A stretch of 64,000 nt of DNA from Viscum album (taxonomy: Eukaryota > Streptophyta > Magnoliopsida > Santalales > Viscaceae). The notes under the pieces are model-generated. The model was not told where the DNA came from and searched no databases. It was given only the letters and a program-made list of their open reading frames with translations. The DNA lies in assembly GCA_963277665.1 (NCBI GenBank), contig OY728152.1, positions 1,183,532,357 to 1,183,596,356 on the forward strand, in the 5' to 3' direction. This document shows positions 23,655 through 36,290 of the stretch, one piece after another. Within the stretch, counting starts at the first letter, position 1. Each line of letters begins with the position of its first letter. Position numbers and translations under genes: made by a program.

Positions 23655-25270
23655 AGAGGAGAGGAGGGGTACTTTTGGAAAGTAAGAAATATTACTTTAT
23701 TTGAAAATGTGTTTCGGTTTTAAAAGGTCTCACATTTATATTATTCGTGGATAAGGTGTTAAGGGTTTTAAATCCACCCATCCAATAAGTTTTGGACATG
23801 TTTAGTGCATAGATTTTACATTATCTTTCCATTTTATTAAAATCGTCAAATAATGATGTCATCGTTGCATCATTATTATATCAAAAATAATTTAATATAT
23901 TTAATGTCTAAAAATTCTAAAAAAAATACTATGATGTAGGAAATCTTTTTATCTTTCCAATGATTATTTATAATCAAAACTATGACTTGTATAACCCCAC
24001 TTAAAAATTGTTTTAGTATAACATATCATGTTTGTGTCATTTTTACTTTTACATTAAATAAAAAGTTATTTATGTCATTTCCCAACCAATGTGGATCCAT
24101 GGGGTCCCCAAGTTGACACATGGCTTGTATTGGTCGGCCATTACACATAAAATGAGGTTAGGACATGTGTTAAGTTCATTTCATTTTATTAAAGAATTAT
24201 TTTTACCTTAAACTACACTAATTACCACTAATCGCGATTAAAAACTTAATAAATTACTATTCACCAAAAAATTATTTTTATCCCATTGAACCACATTTTA
24301 ATTCTTAATGACAACCATATATGTCGTATTTTTGAAATTAAAAACACATAAGTGGTAAAATTTCATTTAAACAACAAATCATCTTTTATAAGTACCACTT
24401 AGTGGTTTCACTATTCATCAAAAAATTGAAGTTTTTCAGAAAAATCTCAAAAATTCACCCCAAGCTATATTTGATATTCCGAATTCAATAATAAAGTCCA
24501 TTTTAAAAAATTCAAAACATATTAGTCACATTAATTAATTTAATAATTAATTCCCGCTGTCACTGCAAATAGCGTGTTTTTATAAAACAATAAGTATCAA
24601 AAGATTGACACTAGTTTAAGTCTGATTTCAAAGTGAAATTAATTCCAACAACCACTATTGGATTTAATGGTAAAAATATTTTCTAATTTCACTTTAAAAC
24701 TAATTCAAAATATTATCTAATCATATAAATAAATTAGATTAAAAAGTGGTTTTGAGTTAAAACACAACATTCTACACTATTCATTATAAAATGAACTTTA
24801 TCGGAAAAATACCAAAAAATTACACAAAGTAAAATTTGATGTCTCGATTCTTAATAAGAGTTTTATTTGGACCAAAATAATTTATAAGAGTGATCAAAAC
24901 TATATTTAATGACAGTTCTCTATTAAAGGGCATTAAGTGAACCTTTAGTGAAAACTAGGGCATATACACCTAAAATTTAATTCTTTCCATATTTTAAGCC
25001 TTTAGCTTTTAAAAAACATTAAAAAACATATATAATCATATTTTAGTTATTTCTATCCATTCCCGCCAATACAACGGCTACATGTTAAGTACCATTTGAA
25101 ATAATATTATTTTATTATTAGCGTGCAATGTAAGATTCCCAAGAAACTCGTTGTTGCGTGTTGGGTATTCCATCCAGCATAGCGTCCCCTTTAAAGTCAT
25201 ATTAATATTTTATTCACAAATATGGATAAATATGAAAATTTCATATTCTTTATATACCTGGGGTGTTACA

Positions 25271-25288
25271 TCCTTCCCCCCTTTTGGG
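25271..25288 (-). promoter_or_regulatory. Polypurine tract, internal region 1
   Basis: The minus strand reads CCCAAAAGGGGGGAAGGA, directly followed by the LTR start TGTAACACCCC. Just upstream the minus strand could encode NFKIARMQFPKGGK. This echoes the pol tail found before the polypurine tract of chromoviruses and is a relic of the parental coding region. Confidence 0.88.
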
Positions 25289-26221
25289 AATTGCATTCTC
25301 GCAATTTTAAAATTGAGGTTGGAAACATCTTTGAAAGTCCCACATCGGAACAAGAGTCGGTAAAACAATCACTTTAAAATAAATGAAGATAAGTACAGAG
25401 GTCACCCGAGTTAACCCATACTAGGATTATATGTAGGAAAACATGGACATGGAGGAGAAAAAATAGGGTCATGTTCTGATGGAGTGTGATAGAAAACATG
25501 TTTAGGAGAAAGTTAACCACAAGAAAATCACAAACTCGTGATGGGTTAAACAGTATTTGATTCCCCAGTAGGAAAATTTAATAGACACCATTTTTGTTTT
25601 ATGTTACTTTTTATTGATAAATTTATTCATAAGGAAACATAATCAATTATCATGTTGACTCTCAACTTTTACTAGATTCCTTAATCAAACTCATATTTTT
25701 TTTCCAAAAGACGAGTATTTAGGGAGATTTGTTCACATTAAAAGTACTATAATCAACTTCTAGAGAATCACCTAATCCACCAAATAGAACTATATACATC
25801 CCATGTCTTTAGGCTTTAACCAAAACCAAAACCAAAAAGGTTAGTACAAGGTCAGATAATCCAGAAAAGGATAACCCTTAACAAAAAGAAAATCTATTCT
25901 TAACCTCCAAAATTTGTCCAACAAAACCCAAAGTTCAACGAGGACCATTCTATAATAAATTTGTCCATAAAATTCTTCAAATTAAACCAATATAATATTG
26001 ACACCCAAATATTTGAAGGATTTAGTCACATAGTCTTCCAAGTTAAATCGTAACATTTATCTCCAAACAACATCAGTTGCCCCTAAAGTCTCGTATTGAA
26101 AAGTAAAAAACCTAATCACATATCCTCCAAGATAGGTTAATCATTTTCATAAATAACCCAAAATCAACTTACTCTTAATTCATAAAATCATATAACTAGA
26201 AAGAATCAGTAAAACTAACCA

Positions 26222-26341
26222 GGGACTTTACGTAGTCCAGTGGTAGGCGATAAATACCAGTCGCATTTTGGTTGTGGGTTCGATTCCCGCAGCTTTTTCC
26301 GACGTGACGGGTAGTCACACGGTCTACGTGTTGTCCTTTTT
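26222..26341 (+). ncRNA. tRNA-derived (SINE-like) cassette, antisense to element, copy 1
   Basis: The plus strand has a Pol III A box TAGTCCAGTGG (26233-26243) and a perfect B box GGTTCGATTCC (26277-26287) in a tRNA-like segment, 33 bases apart. T5 runs at 26294-26298 and 26337-26341 could end Pol III transcription. The T-arm (GTGGG TTCGATT CCCGC) can pair; the acceptor stem does not. About 40 further bases (GACGTGACGGGTAGTCACAC and onward) are shared with the cassette in the LARD-like element, so it is longer than a tRNA, like a SINE head and body. It is not a functional tRNA gene. Confidence 0.7.
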
Positions 26342-26575
26342 CCAAAACTATATAATTCTTAAAACATTCTCCAAAATGAGATAAAATCTTCAAGAATAAT
26401 CATAACATATTTTAACCTCATGTTTATCTCATGCCCTTCATTTTCCATCATATCATATAACAACCCATAATTACCTCAAAAGTAAGGATCATATAAACCC
26501 TAATGGATACCTTAATAATTATTACCTGAATTTCCACATCGAGTTATCCATCTCGTACATGATCCATTAGAGAAC

Positions 26576-26737
26576 TCACCAAGGTTTAAGTGATTGATCA
26601 TGACTCCTTGATAGTTGGTTTAGAACAACTATGATATTACTCATTGAATCCCCAATCTCATCCAGTATCTTAATCAGAGAACCACCATAGTTTCCTTCAA
26701 ACCCATTGTCACTTTGGTGCCTTCTAGATCCAGCTAT
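26576..26737 (-). pseudogene. Gag-start relic with ATG changed to ATA, copy 1
   Basis: A minus-strand frame of 53 codons begins ATA GCT GGA TCT AGA AGG and ends TGG TGA. It aligns with the gag start of the LARD-like element at 46497 (ATG GCG CCC AGT AGA AGG), so the ATA stands where the gag start codon should be. The peptide would read IAGSRRHQSDNGFEGN and so on, ending SLKPW. The frame is still open in both array copies, but without an AUG at this site. The next Met is codon 32. Confidence 0.6.
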
Positions 26738-26927
26738 TTACTAAAACCAAAAAGTTCAGTGTGAGTATATCAACAAAACCATCATGTACTAATGAGGAAG
26801 GTAAACACTAAGATATACTTACTCATTCACTTTATCTAAAATTAGGACTCTTTCTGAAATCCTAACCATTATGGTAATGTCACTTATGCATAAAGAATAC
26901 CCTAACCTCTAAAGTTATCTAAACCGA

Positions 26928-26939
26928 CCTTTGATACCA
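26928..26939 (-). promoter_or_regulatory. Primer-binding site, internal region 1
   Basis: The minus strand reads TGGTATCAAAGG, two bases after the LTR end. It matches the initiator tRNA-Met PBS (TGGTATCAGAGG) with one difference (AAAG for AGAG). The PBS primes minus-strand cDNA synthesis. Confidence 0.85.
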
Positions 26940-28235
26940 ACTATAAGGCCCCAGCCATAAACCTTACTTAATCTTGAGTTATTACAAGATTACACATTGA
27001 GGATCTTTTCAGGTTTAGAGTTTTAGATAATTACATTCCACATTTAAACAAAGTGGTTACATAAAAGACAGTATTCATTCTTCCCATCAATGGAAACATA
27101 TTTAAAATATAACACGGATTCTTTCTTGACACATCCTTGACACTATCATCACATCCTGTACCTTTCCCTTGACCGGTGAAAAACATTTCAAAAACTTGGG
27201 ATGAGCATAAAAAGCTTAGTAAGAGTTATAAAAATATGGAAAGGAAACATGAGTTCATATATACATTAGAATGAAATCACACTTTTCCCATAAAACATAG
27301 GCATATCAAATCATGAATAAATCAGAGAAAGCATAAGACATAAAGGTAACTTGAGGCATTCATAACATTCTTACGTAGGGAGTAACCCTCTTAGTTACGT
27401 TTGGAATACCCATCACAGTATATTCCCTAAATCTTTTCGGAGAAACCTTAACGTTTCACTTCTTCGCGTTACCCAATGCATTGGAGAGCTATATCGGGCT
27501 CACCCTCCCTTAGTTTATCACGGAACCACCCGCTTTCATAACAATGCCCAAGAACCATAACATAAATGTGTCACCTGAAACATGCATAAAGGAAACATAA
27601 CATTTCCACATTTCAATAATAATATAACATTTTAGTATATTGAAATAATGAATCCATTAAAAAAGAAACCATTTCTAAAACTATTTAAAACATTTAATAA
27701 AGATATTTTTGAATCAAAGTGTCCCATACCAACTTGAAGCTTAAAATTTTAAACCATTAATATCCATATAAATAAATCCTTAAAACCATTTTGAAAACAT
27801 GGATATTAATAAGAACAAATAATTAAAGCATTTAAAACGATATTTTGGTTAAAGGGGTTTTACCAAAATTAGAGACACTTGAATACAATAATTGAGGAAT
27901 AAAATTTAGTCAGAACTTTATAATATCATGAGAATAAATGTATTCATGATATAATAATCCAAAGGACAGTATATACACCATATAAGAGTGAATTGGTGCA
28001 TAACAACAATGAACCCTCAATAGAAATGTCAAATGTGACGAAATCCCTTATAAAGAACGTATCCTTAAATTAAGGACAAATCAGTCTCAAAAATATGTGT
28101 GACAAATATAAATACACCCAATATAAGTGGATATTAAGTGTAAAACAATAAAAGGACATTCACACATATTCAATGGATGACATATTCAATGACTACATGT
28201 TGAACCCAAAGAAATCGAAATTGGGTTAAAAAGTT

Positions 28236-29010
28236 CCCTTGACAGCCTAACCACATGACATCAAAATGAGTTGATGAGAGATAAAAAGTGTATCTCATCT
28301 CTTGGACATAAAATTTACATCAATAAGGATATATGAGAACATATCCCAACATAAAAATATGTAAATTAAAAGACCCAACAAAAGAAGTCTTTTAAAAAAA
28401 GAGGAGGGTGAAAGGTTCCCTTACCGACTTGGGTATCATTCAAAACATACACCCCATGAAAGAAGGACAATAGATCATTGATGTAAATACTCATAAACGA
28501 AAGTATATTACACAAAGAGTAGAATAATGGGCAGTACATACACCACTCAATGGAATTTGTGGAAAATTTAACATAAATCTCACGGGAAAAAAGTGAGATG
28601 AAAAATCCTTTACGAAAACTCGGCAGCCTAACGACGCCACATAAAACTTCCAAATATGGATTGATGAGATCAAATAGGGTATCTCATCACATTAAAATAA
28701 AAGTTACAGCAAGATATATATAAAATAACATCCCCCAACATTACAAAGAGGAGAATAAAAGAAGTGACATAAAGGAGAGTACTTAAAAAGAAAGAGAGAG
28801 GTTAGATCTCTTACGAAAGTTCGGCAGCCTAACGGCACCACTCAAAACCTCAAAAATGGATTGATGAGAGAGAATAGGGTATCTCATCACATGAACATAA
28901 AAATTACAGTAATTGTAATATAAAAGATCATCCGAATAACAAAAAAAGATGAGCTTTAAAAGGAATGACATAAAAGTTTGTACTTCAAAAGAAAGAGAGG
29001 AGTAGGATCC
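28236..29010 (-). repeat. Subrepeats of about 200 bp in array LTR 2
   Basis: Modules start near 28236, 28606 and 28807, equivalent to those in LTR 1. Several open frames here (for example 28366-28653 minus) are by-products of the repeat and are not called as genes. Confidence 0.78.
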
Positions 29011-29346
29011 TTTACCTCGGGTCCGACTTGACTCGATCGTTCTTTAACGTCCTGAATAATAAACTTGAGTTAATTTATACTTGATTAAGAACCTTTTAAA
29101 AGTTCATTATTCCTTTTATATCAATTATTTACATGTTATAAACATTATGTAATCATTTAAGTTAATAATATTTGTTTTGCCGATATTTGGTTCTTAAGTC
29201 GAAAGTGGACTTCTTACAATTACATGTTGTTCGTGTGGTCAAAGGTTCTTTATATCCAGAATGACATTCCTGATTTGGATATCCTATATATCATATATAT
29301 CCAGCATATACATGTATTTATAATATTACATAATCATTTAGAGGTA

Positions 29347-29413
29347 AGAAATGAAATGCATCGTTCATGGAGACGGTAAGCCGTACATACGCATGAACGC
29401 TACTTTCATTTCT
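29347..29413 (-). ncRNA. Conserved leader hairpin, LTR 2, distal copy
   Basis: Same 67-nt fold. The core has one change (GTACATACG for GTACGTACG on the plus strand), and one stem-side base differs (GCATCG for GCACCG). The inner stem CGTTCATG/CATGAACG is intact. Confidence 0.72.
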
Positions 29414-29554
29414 TTTTCATATTAATGTAATTAAAACTAAATGAGAGGTATTTATATTTTAATTACAGAATTATATTCATCATTTAGGTGTATCATTCAT
29501 CATATATATCCATTATATACATGTACTTATAATAGTACATTACATTTGAGGATA

Positions 29555-29621
29555 AGAAATGATATGCACCGTTCATGGAGACGGTAAGCCGTACGTACGC
29601 ATGAACGCTACTTTCATTTCT
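29555..29621 (-). ncRNA. Conserved leader hairpin, LTR 2, proximal copy
   Basis: Same fold with intact core and inner stem. One outer-arm change (ATGATATG for ATGAAATG). Confidence 0.74.
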
Positions 29622-30320
29622 ATCTCATACTTTAATGGAATGAAATAATAATGATATAGAGGTATATAATAATTCCAGTATAACATAATATATAATAACA
29701 TTAAATCCATCCCTTATACGTCCCATGTATGGCATTAACGAATCACATCACATTGAGTGGGCGGTAGTCCGCACTTCCTAAAATGAAGATATCGCGTATA
29801 CCCATAATGGAAGCCATAAAGGTAAGGCACAAATGAAAAATACAGAAGTATAAGTAAAACATAAACATATTATATATCATATATAAAAATAGTGACATCA
29901 TAATGGCCACCTTTGAAGGTGTTAAATGAGTATTGAACAATCATCGTTTCAGGAGGCAGAATTTCGCCATCCATGAAAACCGTATATTCTTTAACCATTT
30001 AATGTAGTTGTGTGAGAGTGTAGCTCGAATAAATCTTATAACAACATCCTAGTATATTTAAGATACTGGTTTTGGTACAAAAGAAGTAAATAAAAAGAGT
30101 TTAGGGGGTTGGAGAAGCAAAATAAAACAAATGAACATGAGAGAATGAATTACCTTTAAAAGTGTAACTCCTTTTGATTTGAGCATAAAGGCTTCCTTTG
30201 AAAGGATTCTGCCCAAAGGGAATCCTCTAGGATGAGGAGAGGGATGTGGAGAGAGTAAATGGGCAGGTTTTGGCCGAGCCAAAGGCTTGAGGAGTGTGTG
30301 AAATGAGGTAGAGGTGGGGG

Positions 30321-30329
30321 CCTTTTATA
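30321..30329 (-). promoter_or_regulatory. TATA box of array LTR 2
   Basis: TATAAAAGG on the minus strand in the same context as LTR 1. Transcription from the central LTR could read through internal region 1. Confidence 0.72.
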
Positions 30330-31943
30330 AGAGGAGAGGAGGGGTACTTTTGGAAAGTAAGTAATATTACTTTATTTGAAATGTGTTTCGGTTTTAAAAG
30401 GTCCCACATTGATATTATTCGTGGATAAGGTGTTAAGGGTTCGAAATACACCCATCCAATAAGTTTTGGACATGTGTAGTTCATATATTTTACATTATTA
30501 TTCCATTTTATTTAAATCGTCAAATAATGATGTCATCGCTGCATCATTATTATGTCATAAATAATTTAATTTATTTAATGTCTAAAAATTATAAAAAAAT
30601 ACTATGATGTAGGAAATCTTTTTAGCATTCCAATTACTATTTATAATAAAAAATATGACTTGTATAACCCCACTTAAAAATTGTTTTAGTAAAACATATC
30701 ATGTTTGTGTCATTTTTACTTTTACATTAAATAAAAAGTTATTTATGTCATTTCCCAACCAAAGTGGATCCATGGGGTCCCCAAGTTGACCCATGGCTTT
30801 TCTTGGTCGTCCATTACACATCCAATGAGGTTAGGACATGTGTCAACTTCATTTCATTTTATTAAAGCATTATTTTTACCTTAAACTACACTAATTACCA
30901 CTACTCGCGATTAAAAACTTAATAAGTTACTATTCACCAAAAAAAATTATTTTTATCCCATTGACCCACATTTTAATTTTTAATGACAACCATATATGTC
31001 GGATTTTTGAAATTCAAAACACATAAGTGGTAAAATTTCATTTAAACAAAAAATCAGCTTTTAGAAGTACCACTTAGTGGTTTCACTATTCATAAAAAAT
31101 TGTAGTTTTTCAGAAAAATCCCAAAAATTCACCCTAAGCTATATTTGATATTCTGAATTCAAAAATGAAGTCTGTTTTACAAAATTCATAACATATTAGT
31201 CACATTAAATAATTTAATAATTAATTCCCGCTGTCAGAAGAAATAGCGTGTTTTTATAAAACAATAAGTATCAAAAGATTGACACTAGTTTATGTCTGGT
31301 TTCTAAGTGAAATTAATTCCAACGACCACTATTGGATTTAATGGTAAAAATATTTTCTAATTTCACTTTAAAACCAATTAAAAATATTATCTAATCATAT
31401 AAATAAATTATATTAAAAGGAGGTTTTGAATTAAAACACAACATTCTACAATATTCATTAAAAAATGAACTTTATCAGAAAAATACAAAAAAATTACACA
31501 AAGTAAAATTTGATGTCCCGATTCTTAATAAGAGTTTTATTTGGTCCAAAAGAATGTATAAGAGTGATCAAAACTATATTTAATGACAGTTCTCCATTAA
31601 AAGGTGATAAGTGAACCTTTAGTGAAAACCAGGGCATATACACCTAAAATTTAATTCTTTCCGTATTTTAAGCCTTTAGCTTTTAAAAAACATTAAAAAC
31701 ATATATAATCATATTTTAGTTATTTCTATCCATTTACGCCAATACAACGGCTACATGTTAACTACCATTTGAAATAATATTATTTTATTATTAGAGTGCA
31801 ATGTAAGATTCCCAAAAATCTCGTTGTTGCGTGTTGGGTACGCCAACGAGCATAGCGTCCCCTTTAAAGTCATATTAATATTTTATTCACAAATATGGAT
31901 AAATATAAAAATGTCATATTCTTTATTTACATGGGGTGTTACA

Positions 31944-31961
31944 TCCTTCCCCCCTTTTGGG
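31944..31961 (-). promoter_or_regulatory. Polypurine tract, internal region 2
   Basis: Identical to the tract at 25271-25288: CCCAAAAGGGGGGAAGGA before TGTAACACC on the minus strand. Confidence 0.88.
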
Positions 31962-32890
31962 AATTGCATCCTCGCAATTTTAAAATTGAGCTTGGAAAAA
32001 TCCTTGAAAGTCCCACATCGGAACAAGAGTCGGTAAAACAATCACTTTAAAATAAAGGAAGATAAGTACAAAGGTCACCTGAGTTAACCCATGCTAGGAT
32101 TCCATGTAGGAAAACATGGACATGGAGGAGAAAACATAGGGTCATGTTCTGATGGAGAGTGATAGAAAACATGTTTAGGAGAAAGTTAACCACAAGAAAA
32201 TCACAAACTCGTGATGGGTTAAACGGTATTCGATTCCCCAGTAGGAAAAGTTAATAGACAACATTTTTTTTAAGTTACTTTTTATTGAAGAATTTATTCA
32301 TAAGGAAACATAATCACTTATCATGTTGACTCTCAACTTTTACTAGATTCCTTAATCAAACTCATATTTTTTTCCAAAAGATGAGTATTTAGGGAGATTT
32401 GTTCACATTAAGAGTACTGTAATCAACTTCTAGAGAATCACCTAATCCACAAAATATAAATATATACATCCCATGTCTTTAGGCTTTAACCAAAACAAAA
32501 CCAAAATGGTTAGTACAAGGTCAGATAATCCAGAAAAGGATAACCCTTTATAAAAATAAAATCTATTCTTAACCTCCAAAATTTGTCCAACAAAACCCAA
32601 AGTTCAACGAGGACCATTCTATAAACAATTTGTCCATAAAATTCTTCAAATTAAACCAATATAAGATTGAAAACCAAATATTTGAAGGATTTAGTCACAT
32701 AGTCTTCCAAGATAAATCCTAACATTTATCTCCAAACAACATCAGTTTCCCCTAAAGTCTCGTATTGAAAAGTAATTAACCTAATCACATATCCTCCAAG
32801 ATAGGTTAATCATTTTCATAAATAACCCAAAATCAACTTAATATTAATTCATAAAATCATATAACTAGAAATAATCAGTCAAACTAACCA

Positions 32891-33010
32891 GGGACTTTAC
32901 GTAGTCCAGTGGTAGGCGATAAATACTAGTCGCATTTTGGTTGTGGGTTCAATTCCGCAGCTTTGTCTGACGCGATGGGTAGTCACACAGTCTACGTGTT
33001 GTCCTTTTTC
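32891..33010 (+). ncRNA. tRNA-derived (SINE-like) cassette, antisense, copy 2
   Basis: Same cassette as 26222-26341. The A box TAGTCCAGTGG is intact. The B box is mutated (GGTTCAATTCC), one C of CCCGC is lost, and the first T5 run is broken to TTTGT. Likely a weaker or dead Pol III unit. Confidence 0.65.
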
Positions 33011-33243
33011 CAAAACTATATAATTCTTAAAACATTCCCCAAAATGAGATAAAATCTTCAAGAATAATCATAACATATTTTACCCTCAAGTTTATCTCAT
33101 GCCCTTTATTTTCCATCATATCATATAATAACCCATAATTACCTCAAAAGTAAGGATCATATAAACCCTAATGGTTACCTTAATAATTTTTACCTGAATT
33201 TCCACATCGAGTTGGCCATCTCGTACATGATCCATTAGAGAAC

Positions 33244-33405
33244 TCACCAAGGTTGAAGTGATTGATCAAGACTCCTTGATAGTTGGTTTAGAACAACTAT
33301 GATATTACTCATTGAATCCCCCATCTCATCCAGTATCTTAATCAGAGAACCACAATAGTTTCCATCAAACCCATTGTCACTTTGGTGCCAGCTAGATCCA
33401 GCTAT
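33244..33405 (-). pseudogene. Gag-start relic with ATG changed to ATA, copy 2
   Basis: Same 53-codon frame as 26576-26737, again starting ATA GCT GGA TCT, here followed by AGC TGG. It has several amino-acid changes but no stop. Sharing of the ATA means the start codon was lost before the array expanded. Confidence 0.58.
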
Positions 33406-33595
33406 TTACTAAAACCAAAAAGTTCAGTGTGAGTATATCAACAAAACCATCATGTACTAATGCGGAAGGTAAACACTAAGATATACTTACTCATTCACTT
33501 TATCTAAAATTAAGACTCTTTCTGAAATCCTTACCATTATGGTAATGTCACTTATGCTTAATGAATACCATGACCTCTAAAGTTATCTAAACTGA

Positions 33596-33607
33596 CCTTT
33601 GATACCA
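33596..33607 (-). promoter_or_regulatory. Primer-binding site, internal region 2
   Basis: TGGTATCAAAGG on the minus strand, two bases from the end of LTR 3. Identical to the site at 26928-26939. Confidence 0.85.
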
Positions 33608-34902
33608 ACTATAAGGCCCCAGACTTAAACCTTACTTAATCTTGAGTTATTAAAAGATTACACATTGAAGATCTTTTTAGGTTTAGAGTTTTAGAGAATT
33701 ACATTCCACACTTAAACAAAGTGTTTACATAAAAGACAGTATTCATTCTTCCCTTCAACGGAAACATATTTAAAATATAACACGGATTCTTTCTTGACAC
33801 ATCCTTGACACTGTCATCACATCATATACCTTTACCTTGACCTGTGAAAAACATTTCAAAAACTTGGGATGAGCATAAAAAGCTCAGTATGAGTTATAAA
33901 AATATGTAAAGAAAACATGAGTTCATATATACATTAGAATGAAATCACACTTTGCCCATAAAACATAGGCATATCCAATCATGAAAAAATAATAGAAAAC
34001 ATAAGACATAAAGGTAACTTGAGGCATTCATAACATTCTTACGTAGGGATTAACCCTCTTAGTTACGTTTGGAATACCCATCACAGTATATTCCCTAAAT
34101 CTCTTCGGAGAAACCTTAAAGTTTCACTCCATCACGTTACCCAATGTATTGGAGAGCTATATCGGGCTCACCCGCCCTTAGTTTATCGCGGAACCACCCG
34201 TTTTCATAACAATGCCCAAGAACCATAACATAAATGTGTCACATAAAACATGCATAAAGGAAACATAACATTTCCACATTTCAATCACAATTTAACATTT
34301 TAGTATATTGAAATAATTAATCCATTCAAAAAAAACCATTTCCAAAACCATTTAAAACATTTAATAAAGAGAGTTTTGAATCAAAGTGTCCCATACCAGC
34401 TTGAAGCTTAAAATTTTAAACCATTAATATCCATATAAATAAATCCTTAAAACCATTTTGAAAACATGGATATTAATAAGAACAAATAATTAAAACATTT
34501 AAAATGATATTTTGGTTAAAGGGGTATTACCAAAATTAGACACACTTGAATACAATAATTGAGGAATAAAATTTAGTCAGAACTTTATAATATCATGAGA
34601 ATAAATGGATTCATGATATAATACTCCAAAGGACAGTATTTACACCATATAATAGTGAATTGGTTCATAACAACAATGAACCCTCAATAGAAATGTCAAA
34701 TGTGACGAAATCCCTTATAAAGAAGGTATCCTTAAATTAAGGACAAATCAATCTCAAAAATATGTGTGAAAAATATAAATACACCCAATATAAGTGGATA
34801 TTAAGTGTAAAACAATAAAAGGACATTCACACATATTCAATGGATGACATATTCAATGACTACATGTTGAACCCAAAGAAATCGAAATTGGGTTAAAAAG
34901 TT

Positions 34903-35690
34903 CCCTTGACAGCCTAACCACATCACATCAAAATGAGTTGATGAGAGATAAAAAGTGTATCTCATCTCTTGGTCATAAAATTTACATCAATAAGGATATA
35001 TTATAACATATCCCAACATAAAAATATGTAAATTAAATGACCCAACAAAAGAAGTCTTTTAAAAAAAAGAGGAGGGTGAAAGGTTCCCTTACCGACTTGG
35101 GTATCTTTCAAAACATACACCCCATGAAAGAAAGACAATATATCATTGATGTAAATACTCATAAACGAAAATATATTACACAAAGAGTATAATAATGGTC
35201 AGTACATACACCACTCAATGGAATTTGTGTCAAATGTAGCATAAATCTCACGGGAATAAATGTGAGATGAAAAATCCCTTACGAAAACTCGGCAGCCTAA
35301 CGACGCCACATAAAACTTCCGAATATGGATTGATGAGATAAAGTAGGGTATCACATCACATTAAAATAAAATGTACAGAAAGAGAAATATAAAATAACAT
35401 CCCCCAACATTACAAAGAGGAGCTTAAAAGAAGTGACATAAAGGAGAGTACTTAAAAAGAAAGAGAGAGGTTAGATCTCTTACGAAAGTTCTCCAGCCTA
35501 ACGGCGCCACTCAAAACCTCCAAAATGGATTGATGAGAGAAAATAGGGTCTCTCATCACATGAAAATAAAAATTTCAGTAAGTGTAATATAAAATATCAT
35601 CCCAATAACAAAAAAAGATGAGCTTTAAAAGGAATGACATAAATGTTTGTACTTAAAAAGAAAGAGAGGAGTAGGATCCCTTACCTCGGG
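34903..35690 (-). repeat. Subrepeats of about 200 bp in array LTR 3
   Basis: Modules start near 34903, 35276 and 35476, equivalent to those in LTR 1. Confidence 0.78.
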
Positions 35691-36015
35691 TCTGACTTGA
35701 CTCGATCGTTCTTTAACGTCTTGAATAATAAACTTGAGTTAATTTATACTTGCTTAATAACCTTTTCAAAGTTAATTATTCCTTTTATATCAATTATTGT
35801 CATGTTATAAACATTATGTAATCATTTAAGTTAATAATATTTGTTTTGCCGATATTTGGTTCTTAAGTCGAAAGTGGACTTCCTACAATTACATGTTGTT
35901 CGTGTGGTCAAAGGTTCTTTATATCCAGAATGACATTAGTGATTTGGATATCATATATATCATATATATCCAGCATATACATGTATTTATAATATTACAT
36001 AATCATTTAGAGGTA

Positions 36016-36082
36016 AGAAATGAAATGCACCGTTCATGGAGACGGTAAGCCGTACGTACGCATGAACGCTACTTTCATTTTT
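36016..36082 (-). ncRNA. Conserved leader hairpin, LTR 3, distal copy
   Basis: Same fold. The core and inner stem are intact. One outer-arm base has changed (TTTCATTTTT for TTTCATTTCT). Confidence 0.74.
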
Positions 36083-36223
36083 TTGTCATATTAATGGAAT
36101 TAAAACTAAATGAGAGGTATGTATATTTTAATTACAGAATTATATTCATAATTTAGATTTATAATTCATCATATATATCCATTATATACATGTACTTATA
36201 ATAGTACATTACATTTGGGGATA

Positions 36224-36290
36224 AGAAATGAAATGCACCGTTCATGGAGACGGTAAGCCGTAAGTACGCATGAACGCTACTTTCATTTCT
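36224..36290 (-). ncRNA. Conserved leader hairpin, LTR 3, proximal copy
   Basis: Same fold. One core change (GTAAGTACG for GTACGTACG on the plus strand); stems intact. Confidence 0.74.

Larger units (their letters stand above)
20269..25270 (-). mobile_element. Array LTR 1 (5002 bp)
   Basis: The minus strand starts TGTAACACCCCAGG at 25270 and ends GGGGCCTTATA at 20269, so the terminus is TA rather than the usual CA. In sense order it holds a TATA box (23654), two hairpins (22946-22880 and 22738-22672), a block of about 200-bp subrepeats (22330-21564), the motif near 20796-20833 (forward ACCCAATGCATTGGAGAGCT), and a short hairpin (forward GAGCATAAAAAGCTC, 20530-20544) flanked by ACTGAGC- and CATCCC-like bases. 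The small open frames inside it are not conserved as genes. Confidence 0.92.
25271..26941 (-). mobile_element. Array internal region 1 (1671 bp)
   Basis: Lies between LTR 1 and LTR 2. Sense order is PBS (26939-26928), leader, gag-start relic (26737-26576), antisense tRNA-derived cassette (26222-26341), featureless AT-rich sequence, and polypurine tract. Protease, RT, RNase H and integrase are absent, so mobility would need proteins from a partner element. Confidence 0.9.
26942..31943 (-). mobile_element. Array LTR 2, shared central LTR (5002 bp)
   Basis: Same length and layout as LTR 1. It serves as LTR for both internal regions. It has private variants in the subrepeat block (for example GCACCACTC instead of GCGCCACTC near 28830) that LTRs 1 and 3 lack. 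The LTR-end motif is near 27472 and the TATA box at 30321-30329. Confidence 0.92.
31944..33609 (-). mobile_element. Array internal region 2 (1666 bp)
   Basis: Near-identical to internal region 1, with the same PBS, gag-start relic, antisense tRNA-derived cassette and polypurine tract, and no pol. Differences are scattered substitutions and a few short indels. Confidence 0.9.

Noticed and set aside
26222..26293. Functional tRNA gene
   Set aside because: A and B boxes are present, but the acceptor stem does not pair and no proper anticodon arm is evident. The segment repeats inside retroelements, so a tRNA-derived cassette fits better.
28366..28653. Open frames inside array LTRs, also 30058-30484, 23068-23463 and 36718-36951 minus
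   Set aside because: They lie in LTR sequence, differ in length and frame among the three LTRs, and are hydrophobic low-complexity translations of AT-rich repeats.
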